NCBI RefSeq assembly: GCF_900108115.1
Contig: NZ_FTPU01000013.1
Coordinates: 28,124-92,123, forward strand
DNA length: 64,000 bases
Source of the DNA: Epilithonimonas bovis DSM 19482
GTDB taxonomy: Bacteria > Bacteroidota > Bacteroidia > Flavobacteriales > Weeksellaceae
Reading direction: 5' to 3'
The position numbers and the translations under genes are program-made. Position 1 is the stretch's first letter. Each line of letters opens with the position of its first letter. Of this stretch, positions 41,775 through 51,621 are shown piece after piece. The notes beneath the pieces were generated by a model that was given only the letters and a program-made list of their open reading frames with translations, searched no databases and had not been told where the DNA came from.

Positions 41775-44700
41775 TTATATTCCTCGGGAAATACTTTGTT
41801 CACGAACATTTGATTTTTCGTGTTTTTGATCGTTTTCCAATCCCTTGATAGGTTCATTAGTATTAACACGATTCATTTCATTATCGTAGAGGCTTAGGTT
41901 TTTGTACTGCGGATTAAGAACAGCTTTTCCTTCAATAACATTGTCTTTCATTTCAAACTTTACATTAACGATATTTCCTTTTTCTAGGTTTTTAATCGTA
42001 TTGTCTTTATACTCCGGCTTATCAAAAATGATATTGGATTTTTCTACAATTTTTTCTGTATCCACACCATAGTTCTGATGGAAAGATTGAAAATTGTAGT
42101 TTCCATATTCATTCTTTTTTTCAGCGAGATTTAACTGTACAAAACTTGTTTCTTTTTGATCAGTTTTAGGATTTGTAAACTCAATTTTTACTGATCTACC
42201 TTCTAAAAGATTTAAAGCTTCTTTAGCTGTAAAAGAGTTATCTTTACCTATTTTGAAATTCTGAGAAACAGTTTCTCCTTTACTGTTGTTCAGGGTAGCA
42301 TCATAAGAATTTAGAAAAACACCTCCATTTTCAGATTTGTTAAAATTGATTGCATAATCAATCTTATTACCAGGTAATGCTTTGTCCGAAGAAGTAATAA
42401 TTGAAAACTGCTTTTCCTGACTGTTGAGACCTTTTTCAAGATCTTTATGCAGTTTTTCCCCTTCACCAAAACCAAGGTATTTTAATTGTGTTTTGAGATG
42501 TAAGGCTAAATCGAATTCTTTTTGTGGTGATTCCATAATATTTGGATTTTGATTAATATATAGGTTAATTACATTTTGTGTCTGTGAATCATATTGCTTA
42601 ATAGATTCTGGATTCCGGATGGCTTCTGCTGCTATGTCTTTAATTTTCCCACCTACAACCCCTTTATTTTGGTAATATCCTAAGGAATTGGGATTATCTT
42701 CTCCGTAAGCCCCATAAATAAGATCATCGGCTTTCTTACGCACTTCGGGATCCTTAGTAATTGTTTCATAAGTGAAACCTCCCATATTGTGATCAATTTC
42801 TTTTTGTAAATCTTTTAGATAGCTTTCAGAAGATTTATACTCCATTACTTCCCCCGAATCATGAAAGGCCGTTTTTCCAACAACTTCATCTTTTGTTTTT
42901 TTTTCCCATAAATCCCCAACACCATTTTCAATATCATCAAAAATATCATCTATAAAATCACTATCTCTACCATATGATAAAAGTGGATTAGAATCAGGAT
43001 CTATCGAATTTTTGTAATTTGAAATCTCACCTTTATTTTGGATATCCATATGCTTTTCACCAATTTCATTTAAAGGTGTAATCTCAATTCCTAATTTTTT
43101 TGCTTCAGTTTCATAATTTCGATAGTGATAGGATTGCTTCTCATCAATTTGAGTTCTTGTCATTCCGGAACTTAAATCTGTTTTTAAAGAGAACTCTTTA
43201 GCCCATGAATCAGCTAAGAATTTTTCTTTTTCTGCATTATTATTAATTGAAACTTCAATATTTTGACTTCGGTCTTTAAATAGCAGGCTTATGTTTTCAG
43301 AAAAATCTCTCCTTTTTAAATCATTCATAACACGGCTTAAATCTTGAAAATGAAATGTTTTAGTCAAGTTTTTATCTAAAACAGAAATGGATATATCGTA
43401 TTTGAATCCTCGTTGTTCCTGTTTATTTTCTCTTAACTTCCTTGACTCTAAATACTCATAAATTTTGAGGAATTTATCTCCCTTTTCATTAAATACCCTT
43501 TCCTTATCAGTCTTTTCAATATCTTTTACAAAATTTTTATACGCATCTGTTTTCGGTGTAAGATATTTGTCTGACCATGATAAATTGTTTTCTTCCATTA
43601 CAGTATTATTAGATTTATTATTCTCGGAGAAATAATCGGTTTTGGCATTATAGTTTTTTTCTATTTTTCCTTCTTCTATAAAGGATTCCCACATTTTTTG
43701 CCCGTTCTCACTTTTAAGTAGAATGGCATCCGTTATTGTGATATTAGAATGTTCTAAACGTTTGCTATAAAAATCAATTAGTTCCGGCGTTATATTATTT
43801 CCATATAAAACACAACTGGAACCACCAAACTTTGAAACATTTTCGATAATAGAATTTTCCTGATTATTAACAGGCAAAATAAATTTTCCGACAATGCTAA
43901 GCTGAGAATTGAGAATTAGCATTTCGGTTTTATCAGAAATTCCAAATTTTTGAGAAGTGATATATGCTGCAACTTCTTCTGGAGATTTTACTTGAATAGG
44001 TTGAAAGTTTTCTACTAAAATCTGTTTTGAAAAAGAATAAGATTGAACTTTAATTGACGTTTTAAAACTATCCTCTCTATGTTTCAAATCGGATAAATTT
44101 TGTTCATTGAAAACCAAATAATTTCCACTCCTGAGGTTAATTATAATTCCATCATTAACCTTTACATCAGTGCTTTTAAGTGCATTTTTTAATTTTTCAA
44201 GAATATGCGCATCTGCTGGTGATGCTACAAGATTACCACTTGGATGATTGTGGACCAAAGTAACTGAAGCTGGATTTGCTTCAATAATATTACCTATAAT
44301 TGACTTATTATCAATAATTGCGGCATTATAGGAGCCGGTAGAAATATGCTGTACGAAATATCCTTTATCTACAAAATCATAAACTAGAAATGCATGTTCT
44401 ACTGCTTCGTCTTCTAAAGATTTGAATAGCCAGGCAATATCATTATGATTTTGAATTTTTTCAGTTCCAAAGAATTGGAGTGAATTGTTTTCAGAGAAAC
44501 GCCTTTCAATTAATGCAAAATCTGTACTGTTTCCTGAATTTTGTGATTCCCGTAGTAAATTGGATCTGACACCAGTATCATCGGTTCTGAAGAGTTTGAA
44601 TGGTAGATTTTCCCCTGTTGAAGTTTTTGCATATTTTGTGTTTTCGTTCTTTTCAAATTTAAAATTTGAATTGAGCGATTTTTTTTCCGGCTTTGTAGTA

Positions 44701-44996
44701 ATTTTAAATTCAATTTCGTCATAATCTAAATCTTTTTGAGTTGAAAAAGTGTATTTGTTTTCAAGATCTTTTCTTAATTCATTTAATGGAACCGTAGAAT
44801 CGTGATCAATGAGATGAATTCTTGATGAGTTATCAGCTCTAACAGCAAGTATTTCTCCATTTTTGAAATAATCGTAACCTAATTTAAGAAATTCTACATT
44901 AGCAATAGCTTCATCAATGGAAGAAAATTTCAATTTTTGAAATGGAGTCATTTCATCCATATCATTATACTTCGCTATTTCTATATTGATTTGCAT
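41775..44996 (-). CDS. Large polyvalent protein with RadC-like JAB domain
   Basis: A 1073-residue cytoplasmic protein. A RadC/JAB metal-binding motif HNHPSG lies at 249-254 with SPADAHILEKL downstream. The rest is long, charged and low in known domains, with several short repeats of polyvalent-protein character (DLSRVMNDLKRRDFSENISL). Such proteins are sent or expressed early during conjugation and carry anti-restriction or repair domains. Its promoter region is a near copy of that before the surface genes. Confidence 0.7.
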   Translation of the reverse strand: MQINIEIAKYNDMDEMTPFQKLKFSSIDEAIANVEFLKLGYDYFKNGEILAVRADNSSRIHLIDHDSTVPLNELRKDLENKYTFSTQKDLDYDEIEFKITTKPEKKSLNSNFKFEKNENTKYAKTSTGENLPFKLFRTDDTGVRSNLLRESQNSGNSTDFALIERRFSENNSLQFFGTEKIQNHNDIAWLFKSLEDEAVEHAFLVYDFVDKGYFVQHISTGSYNAAIIDNKSIIGNIIEANPASVTLVHNHPSGNLVASPADAHILEKLKNALKSTDVKVNDGIIINLRSGNYLVFNEQNLSDLKHREDSFKTSIKVQSYSFSKQILVENFQPIQVKSPEEVAAYITSQKFGISDKTEMLILNSQLSIVGKFILPVNNQENSIIENVSKFGGSSCVLYGNNITPELIDFYSKRLEHSNITITDAILLKSENGQKMWESFIEEGKIEKNYNAKTDYFSENNKSNNTVMEENNLSWSDKYLTPKTDAYKNFVKDIEKTDKERVFNEKGDKFLKIYEYLESRKLRENKQEQRGFKYDISISVLDKNLTKTFHFQDLSRVMNDLKRRDFSENISLLFKDRSQNIEVSINNNAEKEKFLADSWAKEFSLKTDLSSGMTRTQIDEKQSYHYRNYETEAKKLGIEITPLNEIGEKHMDIQNKGEISNYKNSIDPDSNPLLSYGRDSDFIDDIFDDIENGVGDLWEKKTKDEVVGKTAFHDSGEVMEYKSSESYLKDLQKEIDHNMGGFTYETITKDPEVRKKADDLIYGAYGEDNPNSLGYYQNKGVVGGKIKDIAAEAIRNPESIKQYDSQTQNVINLYINQNPNIMESPQKEFDLALHLKTQLKYLGFGEGEKLHKDLEKGLNSQEKQFSIITSSDKALPGNKIDYAINFNKSENGGVFLNSYDATLNNSKGETVSQNFKIGKDNSFTAKEALNLLEGRSVKIEFTNPKTDQKETSFVQLNLAEKKNEYGNYNFQSFHQNYGVDTEKIVEKSNIIFDKPEYKDNTIKNLEKGNIVNVKFEMKDNVIEGKAVLNPQYKNLSLYDNEMNRVNTNEPIKGLENDQKHEKSNVREQSISRGI

Positions 44997-45002
44997 TTAT
45001 AT

Positions 45003-45092
45003 GTTGTTAGATTTGTTTACAAAAGTCTTGAAAACCAATGTTAAAACCTACATAATCAGATAATTGCAGTCTAAATAAGTATAATTAAGGCT
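45003..45092 (-). promoter_or_regulatory. Shared transfer-operon control region, copy B
   Basis: The 26-bp core (45067-45092) lies 70 bp before the start at 44996. On the minus strand the region continues with TAGGTTTTAACATTGGTTTT and CAAGACTTTTGTAA, as in copy A at 17658-17745. The near identity over about 80 bp between two promoters of different genes points to a recent duplication or strong selection. Confidence 0.65.
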
Positions 45093-45111
45093 AATTAATT
45101 TAAACGAAAAA

Positions 45112-45137
45112 AAAACTCTGGATTCTTCCAGAGTTTT
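45112..45137 (-). terminator. Terminator of the mob/tra operon
   Basis: On the minus strand AAAACTCTGG and CCAGAGTTTT form a perfect 10-bp stem followed by nine T residues. It lies 10 bp after the last gene of the transfer operon and before control region B. Confidence 0.85.
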
Positions 45138-45146
45138 AATTTTAAT

Positions 45147-45860
45147 TTATCGGCCTCTTCCTCTCGGCCTATCCATTTCTTCTTCCCGTTCATCCTGAAA
45201 TTTCTCTTCTCTTTCACGATTTGCATCTTCATACATATCTTTATCATTAACGTCAAGATCAACAGATTTTTCTTTCTGCAACGTATTTTCTGAAACGTTT
45301 GAAATTGTGTCAATCTCTTTATCTACGATATTGAGATCATTTTTTATATCTTTTGCAATTTCCGGATATTGATCTATTTTATCATAAAGTACATTTTTTA
45401 ATTTCTGAAGTTCCAATCGGTATTGCTCATTTTCTAATGCATTATTTTTTTCTAAAATTACCTTGGTTAATTCTGATGCATTTTTAATCATGTCATATTC
45501 GCGAACTGTATTAGTTTCCTTGTCGAACACAAATGCTAGTTTGGAGAAATTTAGCTGATCAGGCGATTTATCCTCCTTAATATCATATTGCTTTTTAACA
45601 TCCGAATACTGAACTTTTTCTTTACTTTTTTCCAATAGTTCCTCAAAGTCCCTATCTCTTTCAAATAGATTAACATTAAGCCTAGAATTATTATCTGTAA
45701 GCTTAAATGCAATTCTATTCTTTTCATTATCAGCTACAATTGTGTAGCCGTTCAAAAATTTTTCGATGTCTTCTGAAGACAGTTTTTTTGAAAAAGAATT
45801 ATCTTCATTGATAATACCATACTTTTTCAACTCTTCTTGGGGTAGTGTGTTGTTATTCAT
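45147..45860 (-). CDS. Hypothetical charged protein, last gene of the tra operon
   Basis: A 237-residue soluble protein, strongly charged, with a beta-rich first half (FLNGYTIVADNEKNRIAFKL) and a helical second half, ending in an Arg/Gly tail (RPRGRGR). It resembles the DUF3945-like proteins of Bacteroidota elements only in general make-up. It overlaps the peptidase gene by 8 bp. Confidence 0.5.
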   Translation of the reverse strand: MNNNTLPQEELKKYGIINEDNSFSKKLSSEDIEKFLNGYTIVADNEKNRIAFKLTDNNSRLNVNLFERDRDFEELLEKSKEKVQYSDVKKQYDIKEDKSPDQLNFSKLAFVFDKETNTVREYDMIKNASELTKVILEKNNALENEQYRLELQKLKNVLYDKIDQYPEIAKDIKNDLNIVDKEIDTISNVSENTLQKEKSVDLDVNDKDMYEDANREREEKFQDEREEEMDRPRGRGR

Positions 45861-46674
45861 TATAAATAGCGATTAAATTATTTGCTTTTATTAAGTCATT
45901 TAAAAATACGACGGGGTTAATTAATTGTCCGTATTCTTTAACAGAAAAATGTAAATGAGGTCCTGTAGAATTCCCAGAATTCCCACTCTTTGCAATGATA
46001 AATCCTGCATTTACCCTCTCTCCTATGTGATAATATATATCTGACAAATGAAGATATGAAGTTTCAAAACGGCCAAAGTGTTTAATTTTCATATAATTTC
46101 CACCTCCTTTATTATCCCATCCTGTTTCAGTAACAATTCCGTCTAGCACCGAATAGACATTTTCATAATTTGCTTTTAAGTCTATTCCTTTGTGCATCTT
46201 GATTTGTCCAAAAATTGGATGTTTTCTTACTCCAAAAGGAGATGTAACATTTATTTTGCCTTTCAATGGCATTACAACTTTGGAAATTTCTTCTGGTTCA
46301 TCTATAAGATCATATTTTGAAAATGATCTGTTATTTTTGTTAAAGTTCTCATTTTCGATTTTGTTCTGTCTTAGAAATATCAAAGAATCACGAATTCTAT
46401 CATTTTGTCTGTTTTTTTCCAGATTCAAAGCACTCTTTTTCAATATGCTTTTTAATGAATCTATTTCGTTTTTCAAATCAGATTTTGTCGTTATTTTCAA
46501 TATCTTTTTTAAAGAAATTTTATCTTTTTTTTTCGGTACATCATCGCTTTTAGAACTTAAAGTATCTTTCAAAACTTCAATTTTTTCTTTTGATTTGGGT
46601 GTAATTGTATTGAATTGAGCAAAGCAAAAAATGTTTATGAATATAAAAAAGGGTATTAAAATTAATTTTTTCAT
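45853..46674 (-). CDS. Exported M23 metallopeptidase of the transfer system
   Basis: A 273-residue exported protein with signal peptide (LILIPFFIFINIFCFAQ), a coiled coil (about 60-110) and a lysostaphin-like M23 domain: SPFGVRKHPIFG, HKGIDLKA with the zinc His and Asp, and GPHLHFSV. Such enzymes cut peptidoglycan cross-links so that the transfer channel can pass the wall. It lies directly after the coupling-protein gene. Confidence 0.85.
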   Translation of the reverse strand: MKKLILIPFFIFINIFCFAQFNTITPKSKEKIEVLKDTLSSKSDDVPKKKDKISLKKILKITTKSDLKNEIDSLKSILKKSALNLEKNRQNDRIRDSLIFLRQNKIENENFNKNNRSFSKYDLIDEPEEISKVVMPLKGKINVTSPFGVRKHPIFGQIKMHKGIDLKANYENVYSVLDGIVTETGWDNKGGGNYMKIKHFGRFETSYLHLSDIYYHIGERVNAGFIIAKSGNSGNSTGPHLHFSVKEYGQLINPVVFLNDLIKANNLIAIYNE

Positions 46675-46678
46675 TTGA

Positions 46679-48664
46679 TTATGGTTTTATCATTTGATGT
46701 ACTAAAATTTCTACTTCTTTGTTAATACGTCTAAAATTAGCCAACAGAATATCATTTTTGGTTAGATTAGGGTTTTTTGAAAAGTCATAATAAATAGGCA
46801 TTTTAACAAAGTTTGCCTCTTCTTCTTTAATAGCTTTCATATCTAGGTTAATCTTGCCGTTAATGGCTGAAGTTTTATATTCATCAGTATCGTTCTCTTC
46901 ACTCTGAGCAATCATCCCAACCATTTCACCCGTTTTTAATGCAGCAATTTTACCTGCTGGAATCATATTATCCATCTTTTCATTGATACTAGTAGTTGTA
47001 CCTTGTTGTGAAATAGATTGTGAAAATGTTTTTTGTTTTATTTTTCCAAACATTTTTTCTAGCCAGTCAAGAGTATTTTTATCTCTGGCAGATCCTGAAA
47101 GTATATTCCCAATAATGGCTGATATTGTATCTGCAACTTCTTTCTTATAGAACTGTCGTAACTGTGGAAGTTCCTGAAGACCTAATAAAACTGCAACCTT
47201 GTTACTTCTTGCCGTTGCTACTACATTATCTATTTTATGGATGTAAATCGTAGGAAACTCGTCTGCTATAATTCCGCCAGGAAGATTTCTTTTACTATTT
47301 ATTAACCTTAGTGTTCTATTGAGTACGGCTGAGTACAACGCTGAATTAATATCTTGAGTTCCAGGATCAGATGCTAGAATAAGAATTGAAGGATTTTCTA
47401 CATCTGTAATTTTCAACTCTATTTCATCACCAGAAAAAACCCAAAAACTTTCTTTTGTAGCAAGTCGAGAAAGGAAAATTTTCAGAGTGCCAACTTGTCC
47501 TTCCAACTGATCAAAAGCTTTATTGTCATATGCTGATTTAAAAGGGGACAAAAGCGAATATAATTCTTCATGTTCAAAAAGAGTATCAAATATTTCTTTG
47601 TAGCTACGATTCATAAATGATAAAATATGAGGTAGATCAGAATATTTCCCATTCTCATGTGTAGCAAAGAAATAAATACAAGAAGAAAGAAAGTTTATGG
47701 CAGACTGGGTAAAAAATTGATCAGAACCGCCTCCGGCACTTGCACCTCCTTTTTGTAATGAAGAAACCATTGCTTCGGCCATCTCCTGTGCTTCTGCTAA
47801 CGTTTTGACATATTCTTTTTTAAATGGATTAATTCTTTTCGACTTTTCAACATCATTCAGATTAATTACATGGAACTTATGCTTGTAATTAGAATCTTTA
47901 CTTTTCTTAGTTAAGTAATGATAGTAAGCTATTTGTCCAAGATCCGGAAACTTAAAATCATAGATGCAGAGACAAAAACCTTTGGAAATCATTTGTCTGA
48001 TTGCCGGATTGATGACCCCGAATGATTTACCGGAACCCGGGGTTCCGATAACCATTGTTCCTCGGAATGGATTAATATTCATCCATCCTTTGTGAGTAGC
48101 CTTTTTGTATCTAAAGAGATAGGGAATATTAATACTAGTATCTGTATTAACTAGTTCTTTGTTTTGATCAAATGATTCTTCTTCCGTATTCCATCTATCT
48201 TTACCCATTTTCATTTGCATAATTTTAGAAATGGCATCTGCTCCAGTCTGAGTCATTACAGCACCAATGAATGAAAATGCTAGATAAATAAGTTGATAAA
48301 GATTTAGATGTGGTACAACTTTAGGAAGATTTTTATCCATAGATATTCCTGCAAAATAAAGAGATCCTAATATCATTGAAAGACCAATTATAATTGGAAT
48401 TACAATTGTTTTAACAATATTCAAGTCTTGACTTTTTTTTGCTCTTGTACCAACTGCAACTAAAGCAATTAAAAGAAGCGTTGCTATTTTTGCATTAATA
48501 GGTGGATAAAATATTTTCATTTTAACAAAACCCTGAAGTAATTTTGTCAACAACGGTATATCACTATTTATGAAAAATAATGAAACACAATCCATTATAA
48601 CAACAAAGTACACGGCTTTTTGCATAAAGCCGTATATCTTTATTTGATGTTGTTGTTCTTGCAT
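46679..48664 (-). CDS. Type IV coupling protein (VirD4/TraG family)
   Basis: A 661-residue inner-membrane ATPase. Three or four membrane helices occupy about residues 10-150; Walker A GTPGSGKS lies at 207-214; Walker B-type GGIIADEFPTIYI and a TARSNKVAVLLGLQELPQLR segment follow. It brings the relaxase-DNA complex to the type IV channel. This is the protein called MobC in many Bacteroidota elements. Confidence 0.9.
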   Translation of the reverse strand: MQEQQHQIKIYGFMQKAVYFVVIMDCVSLFFINSDIPLLTKLLQGFVKMKIFYPPINAKIATLLLIALVAVGTRAKKSQDLNIVKTIVIPIIIGLSMILGSLYFAGISMDKNLPKVVPHLNLYQLIYLAFSFIGAVMTQTGADAISKIMQMKMGKDRWNTEEESFDQNKELVNTDTSINIPYLFRYKKATHKGWMNINPFRGTMVIGTPGSGKSFGVINPAIRQMISKGFCLCIYDFKFPDLGQIAYYHYLTKKSKDSNYKHKFHVINLNDVEKSKRINPFKKEYVKTLAEAQEMAEAMVSSLQKGGASAGGGSDQFFTQSAINFLSSCIYFFATHENGKYSDLPHILSFMNRSYKEIFDTLFEHEELYSLLSPFKSAYDNKAFDQLEGQVGTLKIFLSRLATKESFWVFSGDEIELKITDVENPSILILASDPGTQDINSALYSAVLNRTLRLINSKRNLPGGIIADEFPTIYIHKIDNVVATARSNKVAVLLGLQELPQLRQFYKKEVADTISAIIGNILSGSARDKNTLDWLEKMFGKIKQKTFSQSISQQGTTTSINEKMDNMIPAGKIAALKTGEMVGMIAQSEENDTDEYKTSAINGKINLDMKAIKEEEANFVKMPIYYDFSKNPNLTKNDILLANFRRINKEVEILVHQMIKP

Positions 48665-48667
48665 ATG

Positions 48668-49087
48668 TTAAGAATGTTTATTTGAAGCTTTGATATTTTC
48701 TCCATAGTATAGATTAACAATTGATTCAATCACCTTAGGATTAATAAAAACTCCCCGTTCTAAATAGTAACTTCTAAGCATATTTATAATGGCTAAAAAT
48801 TCTGTTTTACTAAGGTTTTCGTAATAAATATCTATACTTAATAATTTACTCAAAGAATCATTCATAACGTCCAATTCCCTATTAATATCATTAGCATGAT
48901 AATCAAGTTCTCTTATAAATAATTTATAAATTTTAAAAAACCTTTTTTTACTATAAAAGTTTATGTGAGAACCATCTATTTTAAGTTCATTAAAATATTC
49001 AGTTGTAGGATCTAAAAAAATTTTATAAAAATTTTCTTTCAGCATATTTTCTTTTGCCAGAATAGCAATAGTTTGTGAGTTTATCAT
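48668..49087 (-). CDS. Hypothetical protein between TraN and the coupling protein
   Basis: A 139-residue soluble helical protein (FYKIFLDPTTEYFNELKIDG; SKLLSIDIYYENLSKTEFLA). No family recognised. It is packed between traN and the coupling-protein gene with gaps of 15 and 3 bp, so it belongs to the transfer operon. Confidence 0.55.
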   Translation of the reverse strand: MINSQTIAILAKENMLKENFYKIFLDPTTEYFNELKIDGSHINFYSKKRFFKIYKLFIRELDYHANDINRELDVMNDSLSKLLSIDIYYENLSKTEFLAIINMLRSYYLERGVFINPKVIESIVNLYYGENIKASNKHS

Positions 49088-49102
49088 TTGTAATATTTTT
49101 TA

Positions 49103-49969
49103 TTAAAATGTATCAGCTTTAAGTATATCGGAATAATTAATTTTCATTTCTACTGTCCTACCAGAAATTTGTTCCTCAACCAGTCTGATCATTAATACCT
49201 TAGAATTCGGATAAGTGAATTTTTTGAAAACATAAATATTTCTATAATTCTTTCTAAAGAATTTTTGATAATTAGATTTATAAATTGGTTTAATTTCAAT
49301 ACTCTGATTATTCGTAGCCTTATGAATTTTTTTGTCTTCAATACTAAACTTTAGCTGATCTATATCGTAACCCAAATTAGATTTATTTTTGAATGTGATA
49401 TCCAGAAAAATATAGTCATTCATTACATAAACATTGTTCAAATCCATTTCAAGTTTTAAATTTTCTTCCTTTCTAACTGGTTTTTCATCAATTTTTTTTG
49501 ATAACAAGTTTAAAGCAAATCGGTGCAATTCCATATTAGAAAGAGTCATCTTAGGAAACTCAATAGGTTGCATATCTTCGGGCTGTATATGAATATTTGT
49601 CACAGTATTCAAATTATCTGAATTCCTATAAACGGCTTTATACTGAGCCATAAAAGATTGTCCAACAACCGTAATCACTCCGAGGTTTTGTCCAACGTAA
49701 AAATTCTTCTTATTAATTTTTTTAGAATCTAATTTGGAATCAGCATCAGAAATTTTAACTCTGGCAATATTTTCTGAAGGCAAGTCGCCGACTAAATTAT
49801 CTGTAGATAAATCAACAAATTGTACTGGTTCAGGTGAAATTATGTGAAGATTGATGCCGTCAGTTATTTCTAATTCTGGAAGATCAGAAATTAAACTTTC
49901 TTTTGTTGCTGTTTGAGCGGTTAACAAAGCTGATGTTGCTAGGAAGATGGTATAAAATAATTTTTTCAT
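49103..49969 (-). CDS. traN: Conjugative transfer protein TraN (DUF4138)
   Basis: A 288-residue exported protein with signal peptide (MKKLFYTIFLATSALLTAQ) and the DUF4138 pattern: LHIISPEPVQFVDLSTDNLV, VGQNLGVITVVGQSFMAQYK and a C-terminal RTVEMKINYSDILKAD. TraN is the VirB9-like outer part of the Bacteroides-type channel. It follows traM, its usual partner. Confidence 0.85.
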   Translation of the reverse strand: MKKLFYTIFLATSALLTAQTATKESLISDLPELEITDGINLHIISPEPVQFVDLSTDNLVGDLPSENIARVKISDADSKLDSKKINKKNFYVGQNLGVITVVGQSFMAQYKAVYRNSDNLNTVTNIHIQPEDMQPIEFPKMTLSNMELHRFALNLLSKKIDEKPVRKEENLKLEMDLNNVYVMNDYIFLDITFKNKSNLGYDIDQLKFSIEDKKIHKATNNQSIEIKPIYKSNYQKFFRKNYRNIYVFKKFTYPNSKVLMIRLVEEQISGRTVEMKINYSDILKADTF

Positions 49970-50024
49970 TGTTATTGATTTGTAGTTATAATTAATATTA
50001 ATTTTTAAAAGTTATTTATAATGA

Positions 50025-51257
50025 TTACTTCGGATTTTTCTTTTTAAGATCCTCTTCATCAATCAAGTATACATATGAATTAAATTTGAGTTTAGCTTTG
50101 TTCATTTTTATAAGGTTTGCAATTGATCTAGAAGTTGATTGAAATAATTTAGACCCCATACTTGTAAAAAAACCTTCACTTCCCATGTCCATCTGTGTAC
50201 CCTGGACTGAATTACTACCCATTTCTCTCACCATATCACGAAAAACACTTTGAGGAACATAGAGTCCTTTCATTCCATCCACATCATAAATAGAAAGATT
50301 CACTGGTAAAATTTCTCCATTAGCTAAAACAGATACGATATTCAAAGTCACTCGCTGCATGGAGAACCCTGAAATCTGACCAAATAAAACTGACCCTTTA
50401 GGAATTTTATGAGAGGCGATAAAAATATCTTCTAAAGTTCTGAATCTAATCCTGCTGCCTAAATATCCCTTATTATTTTCATCTATTACTGCTTTTATAA
50501 ATTGGTTTTCTTTCTCTTTATAAAAAGCATTGAAGTCGCTGCTTATTCCGGATTTACTAACTTTAAATGTTGAGTTCAGAAATTCATCCATTTTTTCCTG
50601 ATTTGATTTTAATTTTTGTGCTGCTCGTAATCTAGCTTGATACTCAGGATCTCTAGATTTCTCAATTGAGTCCATTACCAGCATTTGCTGTTTCATCATT
50701 TTCACCGGATCGTTTTGATTCGAACTCTTCGCCTGATTTTGGTTATAATTAGAATAATTATTTGATGCTCCATTACTAACCGAATTACCTGATGCTTTGC
50801 CATTAAGCATTCTAATCATTTCTTGCGATCTTTTATAATCCCTATCATCATTGTCTCTTCTGGCTTGTTGTTGTTGCTTTTTATAATAAGAATCGCGATC
50901 ATTATACTTTAATTGATCAGATTTTTCATCTGTAATAGCTTTTAGAGAATCAATTTTTCTTTTTTCAGCGTAAGTTAAATTATCACTGTACCTCTGAAGA
51001 CTGTCATTTTCCTGGTCTAATCCACCGAGCATTGTTCTGTCACCTTTTTTCTCAAAATACGCATCGTAAGCATCGTTTTTTGTCATTATTGAATCATTAC
51101 TATCACCTAATGCTAGAGACAATTCTGTTTGTTCTTTTTCTTTAGGTTTTTTAGAAGAAAACGAGTTAAACACGTATCCAAAAAGTAATGCTACTGGTAA
51201 AAACATCAGAGGATAAACATATTTCTTTTGTTTAAAATCAATTTTTTTAATGTCCAT
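50025..51257 (-). CDS. traM: Conjugative transfer protein TraM (VirB10-like)
   Basis: A 410-residue protein with one N-terminal membrane helix (VYPLMFLPVALLFGYVF), a long charged and Asn/Gln-rich middle, and a conserved C-terminal domain (RFRTLEDIFIASHKIPKGSV; GEILPVNLSIYDVDGMKGLY) of the TraM family. It spans the periplasm in the channel core. It overlaps the preceding small gene by 11 bp. Confidence 0.88.
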   Translation of the reverse strand: MDIKKIDFKQKKYVYPLMFLPVALLFGYVFNSFSSKKPKEKEQTELSLALGDSNDSIMTKNDAYDAYFEKKGDRTMLGGLDQENDSLQRYSDNLTYAEKRKIDSLKAITDEKSDQLKYNDRDSYYKKQQQQARRDNDDRDYKRSQEMIRMLNGKASGNSVSNGASNNYSNYNQNQAKSSNQNDPVKMMKQQMLVMDSIEKSRDPEYQARLRAAQKLKSNQEKMDEFLNSTFKVSKSGISSDFNAFYKEKENQFIKAVIDENNKGYLGSRIRFRTLEDIFIASHKIPKGSVLFGQISGFSMQRVTLNIVSVLANGEILPVNLSIYDVDGMKGLYVPQSVFRDMVREMGSNSVQGTQMDMGSEGFFTSMGSKLFQSTSRSIANLIKMNKAKLKFNSYVYLIDEEDLKKKNPK

Positions 51258-51621
51258 TTTTAAGTTTTTGTAATTGGTTATACAAGTATTTTATTTTTAC
51301 GCTGTCTTCTCTTGTCAAAGAACCTTGATCGCTCTTTATCTTATAAAATGATAATTGCTTAAGATTATTTTCGATTTCTTTTTCTCTCTTATCAATTTGT
51401 TCTTTTTTTTGTTCACTTTGCGAATACAATTTGGGAAGTTGAAAGGAATCCTTTTCCTGAACTGGAAAAAAAACTCCTTTTATTATCATACCAATGAATG
51501 ACACGGAAAGGATTAGCATTGCTGCCACAAAGAATTGTTTTGGATGCTTTTCAAGAAAAGCATAAAACTTTTTATACTGTAAAATTGCTTGATCTATCAT
51601 TTTTGTATTTTTAGTAAACAC
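51247..51621 (-). CDS. TraL-like small membrane protein
   Basis: A 124-residue protein with one membrane helix (FFVAAMLILSVSFIGMIIKG) and a charged coiled C-terminal part. It lies between traK and traM, where TraL is found in Bacteroides elements, and overlaps both by 11 bp. The name is by position; sequence similarity cannot be shown here. Confidence 0.55.
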   Translation of the reverse strand: MFTKNTKMIDQAILQYKKFYAFLEKHPKQFFVAAMLILSVSFIGMIIKGVFFPVQEKDSFQLPKLYSQSEQKKEQIDKREKEIENNLKQLSFYKIKSDQGSLTREDSVKIKYLYNQLQKLKNGH

